The notes: a model not told the origin generated them from the sequence alone. DNA of 64,000 nt from Erodium maritimum (GCA_963921825.1 OY997592.1:55634336-55698335); one strand, 5' to 3'. Shown: positions 33,926 to 46,027, numbered from the stretch's first letter. Numbers and translations are program-made.

Positions 33926-34772
33926 GTTTTTTTTTATCGGCAAAGCAAATTTAAATTAAGACTCTTTCGAGGTGAAAGAGAAGTTACAAGGTACAAACCA
34001 AGGCCAAACCCCAAAACCCCAAACCACAAAGCAACACTCCTCTTGGAAGTCACTGACTTGGTCCACAAGAAACACCTTAAAACCCAAACTTGGGCAACAA
34101 GCCACCCCAAACCAACAAAGATCCAAAACAACAACAACCCCAAACTCAAGCAAACAACACGAACCAATTGCACCAACAACCATAAACCTCAACCACCCAC
34201 AATAGCACAAACAACCCCTCACCCAAGCTATTACAAACAATACAGATTCAAACACCTTATTACAAAAAAAAAACTTGATCAATCCCTAAACCAGTTGCAA
34301 GGACCCAATTGTGATTGCATCTCAATGTGATAGTCCTCTGTAGTTCAAGAGGACATGAAAAACTATGATGCATTCCAATTGATGTTGTTCGATTGCCAAA
34401 TCAGATTCAACCCTGAGTCCCTGGACCAAAGTAGATGAAAGTGGATGACCAGCTCTAAAGGATCAAGGCCTCCGAAATAGATAAGAGTAGTCTGAACCAA
34501 GCAGGGAAGGTCCTGCAAGACAAAAACAACACTCCTGACCAAAATAACCCACACACAGACTCAGAAGCACCCCCACACAGAGCAAAGGGAAGAACACCCA
34601 AACCTAGAGGCGACAACACCTCAGAAGAGAGAAAGAGGGGGAGACAGAAAAAACTTGCTAAAAAAACACTCGACCAAGAGCCCATCCCACCCAAACACCA
34701 CCCCAGACCACCACCAAAACCAGATTGTTAATGTACCAAGAGCATGTACCAAGAGATTGCTTGGAGCCCAAG

Positions 34773-37700
34773 TGTAATAACCACTCCCGGTCAACGACAG
34801 TCAAATCTGCGAAAAACAGGAAAATTTAAAAATTTTGGACAGACACCTAAATGAACCCAAATTTGACCCCGAGGGTCATATCGGACTTGAGTTGACCCTG
34901 ATATCGACCAAAGTGAGTACCAGGGGACTCAAGGCAACTTTTTGACCAAATTGAGAAATGTTGACTTTTCGCTGGAAAAGTCAACCGAGCAACGTTTTGG
35001 TCCATTCGAGGCTCGTTTTGGATCCAAAAAGATTAGCCGTCATCGCAGCGGTCTTATTTGAGCCGTTTCCTTGTAGCCCGTGAAGTTTCGTAATTTCTTG
35101 GAAAAAGTGCCCGTTCGGGGCCCGAAACGTCCGAATTTCGCGAATCTGATTGGAAAATATCTAGAAGATATTTTCCAAAAAGGTATGGGACCCACTTGCC
35201 ACATGTCATCAATGTGGTGGTGTTAGGTTCATTGGACAAGACAAGAGAAGACTACTTTTAGTGTTAGTTTTGTAATTAAGTATTAGATTTGATTTTTAAA
35301 ACAAAACAAAAGGATGCCAAATGAGATGTCTCGGCAAAGTTAGAAGAAAATGAGAGTTGTAGAGAGAGAAAGTGGAGAGAGGAAAGAGAAGGAGAAAAGG
35401 GAGAAAAAGAGAAGAAAGTTTGGGGGTTTTGCCATTTCTCGATCATCCGACCGGTGGATCGTCTCAACGATAGAAGAATCGAGTTCACACCATCATTCTC
35501 TACGGTGAGCACCTAACCGATTTTCGTTTTGTTAAGTTCGAATTTTAGGGTTTGAGTTTAAACGATTCAAATATGGTTGGGTTTTGGTTAGAATTGTTTT
35601 AAAGATGAATGGTTGAGGTTTGGGGTTCGTTAGGAACGTTTTGGGGCAAAAAAGGAATTTTGCCATTGTGGCCGTGTGGGGCCCACATGCCCGGGTATCA
35701 GGTTTTCGTGTTCGGGTGGTTTAGGACGTTCTCCAAGTCGTTAATCCACACCCGGATCGAAATTTGGAATTAAATTGTGAAAGTTGGAATTTCGGGTTTA
35801 GAAACTTTAAACGCGAATTAAATCGCTCGGAAGTCGGAAATTGATTCCGTCGATTGCGTTGGAACCCTTGAATTATTCTAAGATCGTAGAAACGAAAACG
35901 GGAGTTTTCGAGGCCCGGAAGGGCGTTTCCAAAACCCGGGCAGATTCGCCATGTCGGGCGAATCGGGCTTTTCCGGGTCCATTATCGACAATGTCGAGTA
36001 ATTGGGAAGTTTGGGAGTGAACGACATTGTCGGGGTTACCTTTGGGCGTCAAGTTTATTAAATTCCAGTTTGTGTCTGCGAACTTACAAGTATTTAAATT
36101 GTGGTCTTATTAGATCGTGCTGCAGACCGAGGGGAAGGAAAGATAGGCGAGTGACTGAGATCACGCCGGAACTTGTTGGTTAGATTTTGGAGAAAACATA
36201 CGAGGTAGGGAAAAGAAGCCAGATCTCGGCCCTGACTAGGGAAAGTTAACAGTAGAATTGCATGTGACACTTGGGTGTCGTGGGTTAAATAGGTTATCGA
36301 ATATTAGAAATGCATGTGACACTTTGCATGTGACACTTGGGGTGTCGTGGGTTAAGTAGGTTATCGAAGATTGGAAATGCATGTGACACTTAGTAGTGTC
36401 GTAGGAGCAGGGAACTTATCGATGTTAGAATTACTGGAGGCATATGACCATGCCCGGAGGTTGATTGTGAACTTATCGATATTAGGAGTACTGGAGGCAT
36501 ATGACCATGCCCGGAGGTTGATTGTGAAACTGTTGATATTAGAACTGCTGGAGGCATTGGTTATGCCCGGAGGTTGTTTGTGTTATTTGTGTCTTGGGTG
36601 GCCATGAGAGCCCGTACTTTACTATTGTGTCTTGGGTGGCCATGAGAGCCCGTGTCGTTACTGTTGGTGTGTCTTGGGTGGCCAAGAGTGCCCGTGGGGT
36701 TGTTGAACCCGTGTCTTTACTGTGGGTGTGTCTTGGGTGGCCATGAGAGCCCGTGTTTTATTGTTGGTGTCTTGGGTGGCCATGAGTGCCTGTGGGGTTG
36801 TTGAACCCGTGTCTTTACTATTGGTGTGTCTTGGGTGGCCGTGAGTGCCCGTGGGGTTGTTGAGCCCGTGAGTTATTGTCGGTGTGTCTTGGGTGGCCGT
36901 GAGTTCCCGTGGGGTTGTTGAGCCCGTGAGTTATTGTCGGTGTGTCTTGGGTGGCCGTGAGTGCCTGTGGGGTTGTTGAGCCCGTGAGTTATTGTCGGTG
37001 GGTCTTGGGTGGTCGTGAGTGCCCGTGGGGTTGTTGAGCCTGTGAGTTATTGTCGGTGTGTCTTGCGCGGCCATGAGTGCATGTGGAGTGTTGAACCTGT
37101 GTTGTTGCTGATTGTTGAACTTGTTTGTGATTGTGATTGTGGTTACTGAGACAGGTCGACCTCCTCGCCTGACCGGGACTGGCAAAGCGCGTGAGTGAGA
37201 GAGGTTACTGAGACAGGTCGACCGCCTGGCCTGACCGGGACTGGCAAAGCGCGTGAGTGAAAGAGGTTACTGAGACAGGTCGACCGCCTGTCCCGACTTT
37301 GTGTCGGGGAAGCGTGTTAGTGAGAGAGCTTACTGAGACAGGTCGACCGTCTGGCCTGACCGGGACTAGCAAAGCGCGTGAGTGAGAGAGGTTACTGAGA
37401 CAGGTCGACCGCCTAGGCTGACCGGGACTAGCAAAGCGCGTGAGTGAGAGAGGTTACTGAGCAGCTGGAGTGCGATCCTTTGTGATCTTGTTTGGTGTGC
37501 GATCCTTTGTGATCTTGGGTGTTGCGTGGTGGTCTGTCGTGTCTTTGGAGGATGTCGTCGATCGTTGTGTCGGGTCTACATTACGAGTCCGAGTGTTGAG
37601 TCGGTTGAGGAAAGTATCAGTGCGTGGGTGTCGGTCGGGTTACTTGAGTTTGGGGATAGTGATCCCCGATGTTGAGTTGGTTGTTGGTGTTACCGGCATT

Positions 37701-38031
37701 GTCTGCTAAGTATGCCGTAGTCAGTCTGTTATCCATGGTGGTGAGCGAACGCTCACCCCTAGCTGCTTTTCCTACAGGTATCGGTCGCAGGTTGGACTAG
37801 GTGAGCTTCTGAAGCTTGAAGAGCTAGGAGCGGGATTCTGGGTTACTTTTGAGTCTAGCGACGTATACCTTGCTTTTTGTCCATTTGTTGGGACGTGCCT
37901 TTAAGTTGTAAATGATTATTTTTGATGAACAAATGGTGGTTTTAAAGTGATTTATGTAAAAGGTTTCAAAATGTTTTATTGTTTTAAACGTTCGCGTCCT
38001 GAGTTCGGTTTACTGAAATTGGGGCGTGACA
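34773..38031 (+). mobile_element. Solo LTR of the Tekay-like family, copy 3
   Basis: 3,259 bp from TGTAATAACCACTCC to GGGCGTGACA, TSD CCAAG (34768-34772, 38032-38036). It contains about 60-bp GGCCATGAGTGCCCGTGGGG units at 36655-37080 and a 62-bp array at 37144-37455. Confidence 0.93.
37144..37455 (+). repeat. 62-bp minisatellite in solo LTR copy 3
   Basis: Five units of TACTGAGACAGGTCGACC followed by GACCGGGACTGGCAAAGCGC and GTGAGTGAGAGAGG. Confidence 0.88.
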
Positions 38032-38179
38032 CCAAGAAAACCAGAGCAACTCAAAAAACTCAGAACAAGAATTTGATGTTCCATTGCAGGTGTAAACTAG
38101 TATCAATTCTGAGCATTTCTCCAGGATATACAGGACTGAGGAGCTGAGAGCCACATATTTATTGAAAAGAACCCTCTTG

Positions 38180-39014
38180 TAACTTTGAATTTTACCCACT
38201 CCCAGGTATAAGATTAATTGATGATTTTTTGGAAAATCTCCTCAACTTCAGATTTGATATCATTAAATACCTTATTATTTTTGGCAAGCCACAACTGCCA
38301 TCACACAATATGTAATACTTTGAGCCAGCTTCTCCTGTGAATAAATTTGACCAATGTTGGCCAAATAATGAATAGCTGTTTGACAGTTTTAGGTACCATC
38401 CATTGAATTCCCCACCAAGCCAAGACCTTTCCACAAACAATCCAAACATATAAGCAATGTAGTAATACATGAGGGCAATCTTTCAGGTCTATATTGCAGA
38501 TGGGACAAGTTAATTGTTGCAGATTTAAAGTGAGTCCTCTTGAATCTAGGAAGCACTTTGAAGGTATAGCATCCAAGCATGCTAGCCAATTGAAAGCTGT
38601 CATCTTAGGAGGGATATCAGGGACCCAAATTGAATTTGTCCAGTTAGCATTAATCACATTTACTGAGAAGCCTTTTGCATCCCAAGTCCAAATGAGTGAA
38701 TCAGGTTGATTGTTGAGATTGACACCTTGAAGAATTTTTTGGAAGGTTATCCAATCACTTTCTGCTCTTCCTCTAGGAGTTTCTCTAAAGCATAGATCCC
38801 AAGCTCCATCAATATTGGCTTCTGATATAAGTAAATTTTTTCTTTGAGTGAGCAGGAAAAGTCTTGGGAATAAGTATTTGAATGCAATATCTCCCCACCA
38901 AATATATTTCCAGAAAAAAACTCTATCACCAGAGCCTACTTTCCAAGATAACCATTTTATTCCAAAGAGATCAGAGAACAAAGGGTCAGCATTTAGTGCT
39001 AGTACATGATTCAT
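38180..39014 (-). pseudogene. LINE ORF2 zinc-binding (zf-RVT) and C-terminal region
   Basis: The 237-residue frame 38301-39014 contains NHVLALNADPLFSDLFG, FFWKYIWWGDIAFKYLFPR, WTWDAKGFSVN, PPKMTAFNWLACLDAIPSKC and the CPICNIDLKDCPHVLLHC zinc motif, in the order of plant LINE zf-RVT regions. The sequence continues in another frame toward 38180. It is separated by frameshifts from the reverse transcriptase upstream. Confidence 0.8.
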
Positions 39015-39486
39015 AAAACTTTGATTTCTAATTTCAGAGAAATTTGATAGATCTCACTCTGATGGATGCCAACCAAACTTGCTACAAATCACAAACTTCC
39101 ACAAGGAGTCTCTTTCCATTGCAAACCTCCACCACCATTTTGCTAGGAGGGCAGTATTGATGTTGGCCAATTTTTTGATACCCAAGCCCCCTAGTTTCTT
39201 GGGTTTACAGACTTTATCCCATCTAACCTTGCTGAAATAATTGGCCTTTGATTTTCCATGCCATAGGAATCTCCTCTACCAGGATTCCATGATCTTGATA
39301 ACTCCTTTTGGGGCCTTGATGATGTAGAAATAGTAAAGGGGAAGTGCACTGAGAGTGGAGTTGATGAGAGTTATCCTGCCCCCCCAAAGATAATTGTTTG
39401 GCTTGCCATAGACTTAGTGATGTTTTGAATTTATTGATTATTGGCTCCCATGTGATCATTCTTCTGGGATTAGCACCTAAAGGAAA

Positions 39487-40899
39487 TCATAAATAATTGA
39501 AAGGTAATGCTCCCACTGAGCATTCCAAGGCTTGTAACCATTCTAGTTTTTCTTCATCTTCCAAATTGAGAGGGATCAGCACAAATTTATCAAAATTAAC
39601 TGCAAGTTCAGTAGCCAAATGGAATAAAGCACTGTGAGGTTGAGCTTGGATAAAAAAAACTGTATCATCTGCAAACTGGAGGTGAGAGATTGAGGGACCA
39701 TCTGAGGGTAATTGTATTCCTTTGAGAAGATTTGCCTGAATTACACTCTTCATAATCTGATTGAGAGCTTCGGCAACAATTACAAATAAGATAGGGGAGA
39801 TAGGACATCCTTGTCTGAGGCCCCTACTCATTTGAAAATCAGGACTTGATGATCCATTAATCAACACTAAAACACTTGCTCTTAAGCAAGAAATGATCCA
39901 CAATTTCCATCTAGAGCCAAACCCTATTCTTGTTAATACTTGCATGATGAAACTCCAGCTTACTTTGTCAAAGGCCTTTTCAAAATCCGCCTTAAATATC
40001 ACAGCCTTTTGAGGGTTAGATTTGAGATGTTGAACTATTTCAGAGGCTATAAGAATTTCATCTGAAATTTATCTCCCAGAGATGAAACTAGGCTGCTCAT
40101 CACCTACTAGACCATCAATCACTTGTCTTAATCTGCAGGATATTAGCTTGGAAATAATTTTGTAGGGACCTCCCATTAGGCTAATAGGCCTAAAATCATC
40201 AAAGGTAAGAGGAGCAGCATTTTTGGGAATTAATGTAAGGAAGGAGGAGTTTAGACCCTTTCCTAATTAACCTGCTTTGTAGAATTCCTGTACAAATATC
40301 ATGAAGTCTTGTTTAATGATTGGCCAGCATACTTGAAAGAATTTTAGTGTGAAACCATCAGGACCAATTTCCTTCTCTGGATTGCAGGCCATAACAGCTT
40401 TCAAGGTTTCTTCTTCTAGGAAAGGGCTTTCCAGCCACACTGCTTGTTCAGGAGATAATGATTAGAAGGGCAAATCTGAGAGTGATAGATCAGATATAGG
40501 TGAAGCTTTGAATCTTTTGGCAAAATGGTTTGCAGCAGCTAGTTTAATCTCTGGTGGAAAGGATAGTAACTGACCATTATCCCAAATCACTATGATCCTA
40601 TTTGTGGTAGCCCTGAAATTGGCCAATCTGTGGAAATATTTAGACCCTTTATCCCCTTCATCATACGATTTTCTTCTGGCCTTTTGGCTCCATAATTTTG
40701 ATAATGCTTTGTACTTTAGAATTAATGTTGCTTTGAAGGCTCCCCTAGCTGTGTATTCTGAAGATGAAAGGGGTCTGCTCTCACTTATTATATCCAAATC
40801 ATCTACTGCTTTTGTAAGAGTGGCAATATGATTTTCCAAGAAGCCAAAAATTTGAGAATTCCACACTTTGAGATCAGCTTTGAGTAATTTTAGCTTCAT
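39487..40899 (-). pseudogene. LINE ORF2 reverse transcriptase
   Basis: One frame, interrupted by in-frame stops between 40002 and 40460, covers the reverse transcriptase. Residues seen include FRPISLMGGPYKIISK near 40170, QPSFISGR near 40090, KADFEKAFDKVSW (39955-39993), GLRQGCPISPILFVI and the catalytic QFADDT near 39660. An upstream helical linker (40462-40899) connects to the endonuclease. The enzyme would copy LINE RNA at nicked genomic DNA; this copy is inactive. Confidence 0.85.
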
Positions 40900-41104
40900 C
40901 CATAGAACATAATAAGGCTGGCCTGAGATTGAGTATGATTCCCAAAAAGCTTTTACTGCAAGAATGAATATATTGTCTTCTATCCAGACATTTAAGAATT
41001 TGAAAGGCCATGGACCCTAGTTGATTTGATCATCATATAGAATGAGAGGTCTATGATCAGAGATGGATCTTGGTAGGCAAGTTTTTGTTAGTGAGTTGAA
41101 AGCA

Positions 41105-41702
41105 TCAAGAAATATCAATTCTGGATCCTTTGGAGTGGCTTCCAAACCAAGTGTATTTGCCTCCCTTTAATGGAAGATTGATTAGTCCCATATTGTGGAT
41201 GAATTCTTGTAGCAGCAGCATATCAGTGCCTCCTCTTTTACTAGCCCTTTCCTCAATTGATGTAATAGCATTAAAATCTCCACCCAATAAGACCAGATCA
41301 TTTGGGCCTAGTTTAGTTAAGTACTCCTGCAATTGTATCCCAAAGGTTCTCCTTCCTGAAGTTGAACTTGGGGCATATATGTTGATGAAGCAGCAATGCC
41401 TATTTGTAGTTGTTTCAGTTCCATACCAAAGAAGAGCCCTAGGCTCCTTGATTGTATAATTGAGAATAAAATCCATTGTTTTCCAGAATGTAATGATCCC
41501 TCCAGCATTTTCTTCAACATCTATGAAATCCATATCCCACCCTCTTGACAGTCCACAGAGTTAGGAAATTTATGGGGACAACATTCAGTTTTGATTCTTG
41601 GAGAAAAATAAAAGAAAGAGTTTGTTTGGAGACAATTAGACTTAAACATCTCTTCTTCTGCTGAGAAGAGACCCCTCTCACATTTCATGAGAGGAATTTC
41701 AT
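41105..41702 (-). pseudogene. LINE ORF2 AP-endonuclease domain
   Basis: The ATG at 41700-41702 begins the familiar plant LINE start (MKFLS, then a position expected to be Trp, then NVRG), but the Trp codon is TGA at 41685-41687. LQESKL follows, then a frameshift near 41530. The 142-residue frame 41105-41533 continues with FINIYAPSS, LLGGDFNAI (catalytic Asp/Asn) and KYTWFGS. This domain nicks target DNA. It is inactivated here. Confidence 0.82.
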
Positions 41703-41750
41703 TTAGTATTATAGATGAGAGGGTTTGGTGGTCTGAAGCTCCACCAGTAA

Positions 41751-43040
41751 TTCAGTATCCGAGTCTTTGCCTAGGTCTAAGAATTCATTTTCTGGTATAA
41801 GTATTTTGTGATAATCTTTGCTTGGTCTTACTGATAGTAGTTTATTGGCGCTTGAAATGATATTTGATCGGTTCCTTTTATTGGTTTTAAGTCCTTTGAG
41901 TGACCATATTTTATATAAACCATTTACCTAATGAGAATGAATTATGTGCTAGATGGTTAATCAACAAGAAATCTCATTAATCTTACCTTCTTCATTTGTA
42001 TAATTTTGTTCGGTCCTTCACGAACCGTATACAACTGTTGGGCTCTTGAGGATTTGTACTGTTTTCATTGTGAAGTACCATGCTTAGATTTTATGTGATT
42101 GCGATTTCGTACCATGCTCCCAATTTTTATTAGTCAAACTAAAATGGTATAAGATAGCTACTACTCATTACTATTAGCGTGAATTTTTTTTATTGTGAAT
42201 GTGTGTTCTATTAGTATTTTATTTTCTCCATGCTTTAGAAACTGTTTTTGTCCCTTAAATGGTGTGAAGAAAAATTAGGTAGGAATAGTTGTTTAAGTAC
42301 TCATAGACTCATAGTTCACCTTTGTCAACACTTGGTTCGTGGACAGCTCTCGATTTAATATTCAACCTGTAGAGTAAGCAGGGCTTCGAAAGATTCAACA
42401 CTATATAAAAACTATTGTTTAAGCACAAATGATTCAACACTATATAAAAACTATTTTTTATATAGTAAAACATTTTCAAATGAAAAATTGATTAATGTTG
42501 TAATAAATTTACAGGAAACAAATGACTTGCTTCTAATGCTTTGCTTTGATGTCGTTGATGATCTAGATTCTGTTGAATGATTAAGTGATGGTAATGGTGT
42601 ATATAGGCACGGTTACAAAAACCAAATACAAGGGACTTTAGCATTTATGATGAAAGAAAAAGTGCTCAAGTTTCTACTTAGTAATTCACTGTCCGTGTAT
42701 ATACCATCAACAAACATCCGTGTATATACCATCAACAAACATGATGTACATACATATATGTACAGGCGGATTCAAGGGGGGCCCAGGTGGGACACGTGCA
42801 CCTTTTCAAAATATAAGGTTATGGTAGTTTTTTTTTTTAAAGTCAGTCACTTGTATAATTATGCTTCACCTGAATAATAGGAAAAACATTCTGTTACTTT
42901 ATCAACTCATATTTTCTTTTTCTATTTTTTATTTCCTAAATTAACAATATAACTAATCAGCACCACTGTGTGTAGATTTTTCTTCTATATTTCTTAATTA
43001 ACAATATTTTTTTTGAGAAACCTAATTAACAATATAATAG
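41751..43040. other. Unassigned AT-rich sequence
   Basis: No coding frame. Short direct repeats (CAACACTATATAAAAACTATT near 42397 and 42428; GTGTATATACCATCAACAAACAT near 42693 and 42719). GGCGGATTCAAGGGGGGCCCAGG near 42766 resembles ends of some plant non-autonomous elements, but I could not define one. Confidence 0.4.
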
Positions 43041-43369
43041 ATGCTTCTCAATAAAAGTTTGTGTGCGAACCTTTAGATATGGTATTTAGTGCTTAACCGC
43101 TCTGCACACACCTTCAAGTGAGGTTTCTCTCTACCCTACGTAGGGTCGTCGCTGCCGTAGCTCACCATCCTTTCCGACCGTCCTCTACCTCTCTCACCAT
43201 CACCACCAATTCTGCAGCTGTCCTCTCTCTACACAGTCCCGTCTCCAGCCGCGCCACCGTCTGTGCTAGGTGCTTCCTCCCCGTCCCCGCCTTCGCCGCC
43301 ACAGCCGTCTGCATCTGCAGAACCACCGCCGCCCTTCCTCCATCCACTCCGGTTATTTCTGCTCAGCCG

Positions 43370-44686
43370 ATGCCGGATCTCCCCATCCCCCGTCCCCACG
43401 GGAAAATGGTCCCTCCCGATCAGATCCAACCCCATGCAGAGGTTGTCCACAACCTCGAGGTCTCCGGCCAGCGAGACGACGCCAACGACGACGTCCCTCC
43501 GTCGATGATCGCTCCAGATCCAGTCCCTCCTCGACTGTCGCCGCGTCCGTTGGATCTGAAGGACAAGCCGGGAGCGTCCCTGGCCGTCGGCGTGTCTACA
43601 GCGCCACCAATGTCGCTCCCGACCTACGCCGGGCACACATCAGCGGTGAGGGAGATCCACATGGATCTGACATCCCTCCCTCGGACACCCTCTTCTCTGG
43701 TGGTGGCTCGATACCTCCCGCCATCAGAGCGTATACCGGTCCCAATAGCTGAATGCCCGAATGCCAGAAGCTCGTCGGGGTCGCCAGCCGAGATCCAACC
43801 ACACCGTATATCCTCGATCCCGGACTGGGAGGACGAGGATGACGAGGTAGTGGTTTCGGAAGAGGGAGTTCCACTGTTTACCACAGAGTCTTACCAGTTC
43901 TCTCTTGCAGCAAAGGTCGCAGGGGATCGGACCTACAACCAGAACATCGTATGTTCGATGATGCTGCGTAAATGGAAAGTGACGGGGATTAAGGTGGAGT
44001 TTATGTCCCCGGAGGTCACGGGGTATCACTTCCCGTCCGCCAAAGCAATGGAAGACATCCGTCATAGGGGTCCCTGGAGCTTCAAGGGATTCCCCCTCCT
44101 CCTCGAGCCGCTTAGGCAATTTGACCGGGCAGACGAGATAAACTTCAAGCATGTGGAACTTGGGGTTCGGGCACTGAACATCCTGGGAGGATCCAGGAAT
44201 CACTACATCCGCGGCCTCATTGTAGGCAGCAAGGGTACTCAAGTCATGGCGGCCCCAATCCCGACGGCTCGATGGGAGGATATGTTTCTCTGGTTAAGGG
44301 TTCGGATGGAGCTGAATCGACCCCTACGGCGCAGAATCTGTCTCAGGTTCCCAGGTACTGATACTCCTGCTGTGATTGATCTACAATATGAGAGAGTAGT
44401 AGAATTTTGTCGCAGGTGTGGAATGCTGACACGCGGGATCTCGGGTTGCCCGACTTTACTGTCGGGAATTGGCCGGGAAGAGATTCGGTATGATCACTCT
44501 ATCATGGCCCCGAGAAATCTGGATGTGGACCGGTTGCTGCAAACGGTCTGGAATACACCCCCTCCGGCGTCACACCCGACTATCACTTACCTCCTGAGTG
44601 ATCTATCACTGAACCCAATGATTCGGTCCAGGGAAATTACCATGAGTGCAGAATCATCCGACGCAGGCATCCCGAAGCCTGACTAA
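43370..44686 (+). CDS. LINE ORF1-like / DUF4283 RNA-binding protein
   Basis: An uninterrupted frame of 439 codons from the ATG at 43370. The frame is open 84 codons further upstream, to a GTG at 43118, but with no ATG. The N-terminal 160 residues are Pro/Ser-rich and low in complexity. From about 43860 a globular domain with SYQFSLAAKVAGDR, MLRKWKV, PWSFKGFPLLLEPL, WEDMFLWLRVRMELN and VIDLQYERVVEFC follows the pattern of plant LINE ORF1/DUF4283 proteins, which bind nucleic acid. The closing zinc knuckle reads CRRCGMLTRGISGC: the His expected after GML is Arg, so metal binding is probably lost. The intact length is unusual next to the broken LINEs nearby. Confidence 0.7.
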   Translation: MPDLPIPRPHGKMVPPDQIQPHAEVVHNLEVSGQRDDANDDVPPSMIAPDPVPPRLSPRPLDLKDKPGASLAVGVSTAPPMSLPTYAGHTSAVREIHMDLTSLPRTPSSLVVARYLPPSERIPVPIAECPNARSSSGSPAEIQPHRISSIPDWEDEDDEVVVSEEGVPLFTTESYQFSLAAKVAGDRTYNQNIVCSMMLRKWKVTGIKVEFMSPEVTGYHFPSAKAMEDIRHRGPWSFKGFPLLLEPLRQFDRADEINFKHVELGVRALNILGGSRNHYIRGLIVGSKGTQVMAAPIPTARWEDMFLWLRVRMELNRPLRRRICLRFPGTDTPAVIDLQYERVVEFCRRCGMLTRGISGCPTLLSGIGREEIRYDHSIMAPRNLDVDRLLQTVWNTPPPASHPTITYLLSDLSLNPMIRSREITMSAESSDAGIPKPD

Positions 44687-44735
44687 TACACTGTAGAAGG
44701 ATGGGCATGGAGTCCCTACACCGCCACCGGAGTCC

Positions 44736-45035
44736 ATGAAGCCTGACAATCTGGCTAACGTCCATCCTGCTGCTGACGCTATGATCCGAGCTGACCCTGG
44801 ATATACCGCAGTGACGAGGGACGTGAAGGAGGAAGATCCCCGGGGTCACCAAAGAGACCCCCAGGAGGGCCTAGGGAAAGGCGGGCCCAGTCGAGGCAAA
44901 GGCAAGGCATCCACCCTGAAGACTAGAAGTGGATCGTTGTATGAACGTCCGTCGGAGCCGAAGAAGCAGATGGGGGATCCGACTTCCCAACAGCAGACCA
45001 TGTGGCCGTCAGTTCAGGAGGAGGGAGCAGAATAA
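44736..45035 (+). pseudogene. Hydrophilic C-terminal part of the ORF1-like frame
   Basis: 100 residues rich in Lys, Gly, Asp and Gln, in a different frame from 43370-44686 and starting 50 bp after its stop. Such basic tails usually follow the knuckle in LINE ORF1 proteins, so it is probably the same gene after a frameshift. Confidence 0.45.
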
Positions 45036-45642
45036 GCGGAAGCACAGCTGCTTCCGATGGAGGAATGATCCGTTCCAGCAGGGGTGGGTGGAGTCGGCCC
45101 CAGACTATACTTACAGACCCGGGATAGCCACTGTTGGGAGGTCCTGGGCAGCCTGCATTATCAGCAACTATCTTTTATCTATTCTGTTATTGTTTATGTT
45201 TCTGGTGGGATATTTTGTTTTCTGCGGATTTTAGAACTTGTTACCTTTTGCCTCGTTATGTTGGAACGATGGTAGGGAGTTATCTTGAGTTGGTGCCCAC
45301 GATTTCAAGTGGGCTATTATTATGGGTCCATGAGCGCCAGGCTTGCTACGGTCGGCCCGGACATATTTCTGGAACCCGAGGCGGTCACTCCTCATCCTGT
45401 TTGATTACCTATTGGTATTAATGAAAGTCTCCGTTTACCCGTTTCAAAAAAAATATATATATATAATATAACTAGTCAAAATACATTAGTTTTTATTTTG
45501 TTTCCTAATTGTTTTCTACTTCTTGGATTTTAATTTTCTAATTCTAATTAGTTTAGGAAATCTTTATTCTTATTTAAGGCTTTGTCTAAAGGTACAGACT
45601 ACATCAAATTAAGTTTTGATTTTAGTTCTCTACAAAATTACA

Positions 45643-46027
45643 ATGGGCATAGAGAAATATTTCAAGAGAAAATCCGAGTCCATCAACTCTAACGAGAAGA
45701 AGGAGAAATCTGCAAGATTAGATGTCGGTCTTTCCGATAAAAGTGACAAAGCGGTGCCAGCAAAATTAGAAATCAATTATGAAAGTCTTGAAACAGATCC
45801 GGGAGAGTATTTTCACTACGACCGTGGAGAGTATTTTCACTACGACCGTGGAGAGAGTATTTTCTGCTATGAATATCATCAAGACTCGGTTAAGAAATCG
45901 AATGAGAGACCAATGGATGAATGATAGTATGATCGTATACATCGAAAAAGATATTTTCGATTGTACTGACAATGAAAGTATTTTACAATATTTTCAAAAT
46001 ATGAAATCTCGACGCCACTTATTGTAA
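45643..46027 (+). pseudogene. hAT-family transposase reduced to its two ends
   Basis: The ATG at 45643 begins MGIEKYFKRKS, the N-terminus of plant TTF-type zinc-finger/hAT transposase proteins. After about 60 residues the sequence jumps through three near-copies of GAGAGTATTTTCACTACGAC (45805-45860) to the C-terminal dimerisation end, read in another frame: RVFSAMNIIKTRLRNRM, DQWMNDSMIVYIEKDIF, then QYFQNMKSRR and a stop at 46025. The zinc finger and catalytic core are missing. This is an internal-deletion derivative, with the small repeats at the junction. Confidence 0.75.

Larger units (their letters stand above)
33926..41750 (-). mobile_element. LINE (copy 2), nearly full ORF2, split by a solo LTR
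   Basis: Minus-strand LINE made of 38037-41750 and 33926-34772. Its 3' end is at 33927-33935, where nine T on the plus strand are the poly(A) tail. It reads endonuclease, reverse transcriptase, zinc-binding region and a long 3' UTR. The solo LTR at 34773-38031 interrupts the 3' UTR. I could not find a target-site duplication. The 5' boundary is approximate, set just before the ORF2 start at 41702. Confidence 0.82.
43041..45453 (+). mobile_element. Non-autonomous LINE derivative with ORF1-like frame only
   Basis: A long plus-strand frame with a DUF4283-like domain, a second hydrophilic frame, then a GT-rich 3' UTR ending TTAATGAAAGTCTCC and an 8-A tail at 45446-45453. There is no endonuclease or reverse transcriptase between them, so the element would need ORF2 in trans. 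The 5' edge is approximate, and the target duplication is uncertain because both flanks are AT-rich. Confidence 0.65.

Noticed and set aside
33686..34330. 214-residue single gene
   Set aside because: The frame crosses the poly(T) start of a minus-strand LINE at 33926; the second half is reverse-read LINE 3' UTR and only the first part may be coding.
43229..43884. Minus-strand and alternative-frame proteins opposite the ORF1-like gene
   Set aside because: GC-rich shadow frames without motifs; the plus frame has the DUF4283-like pattern.
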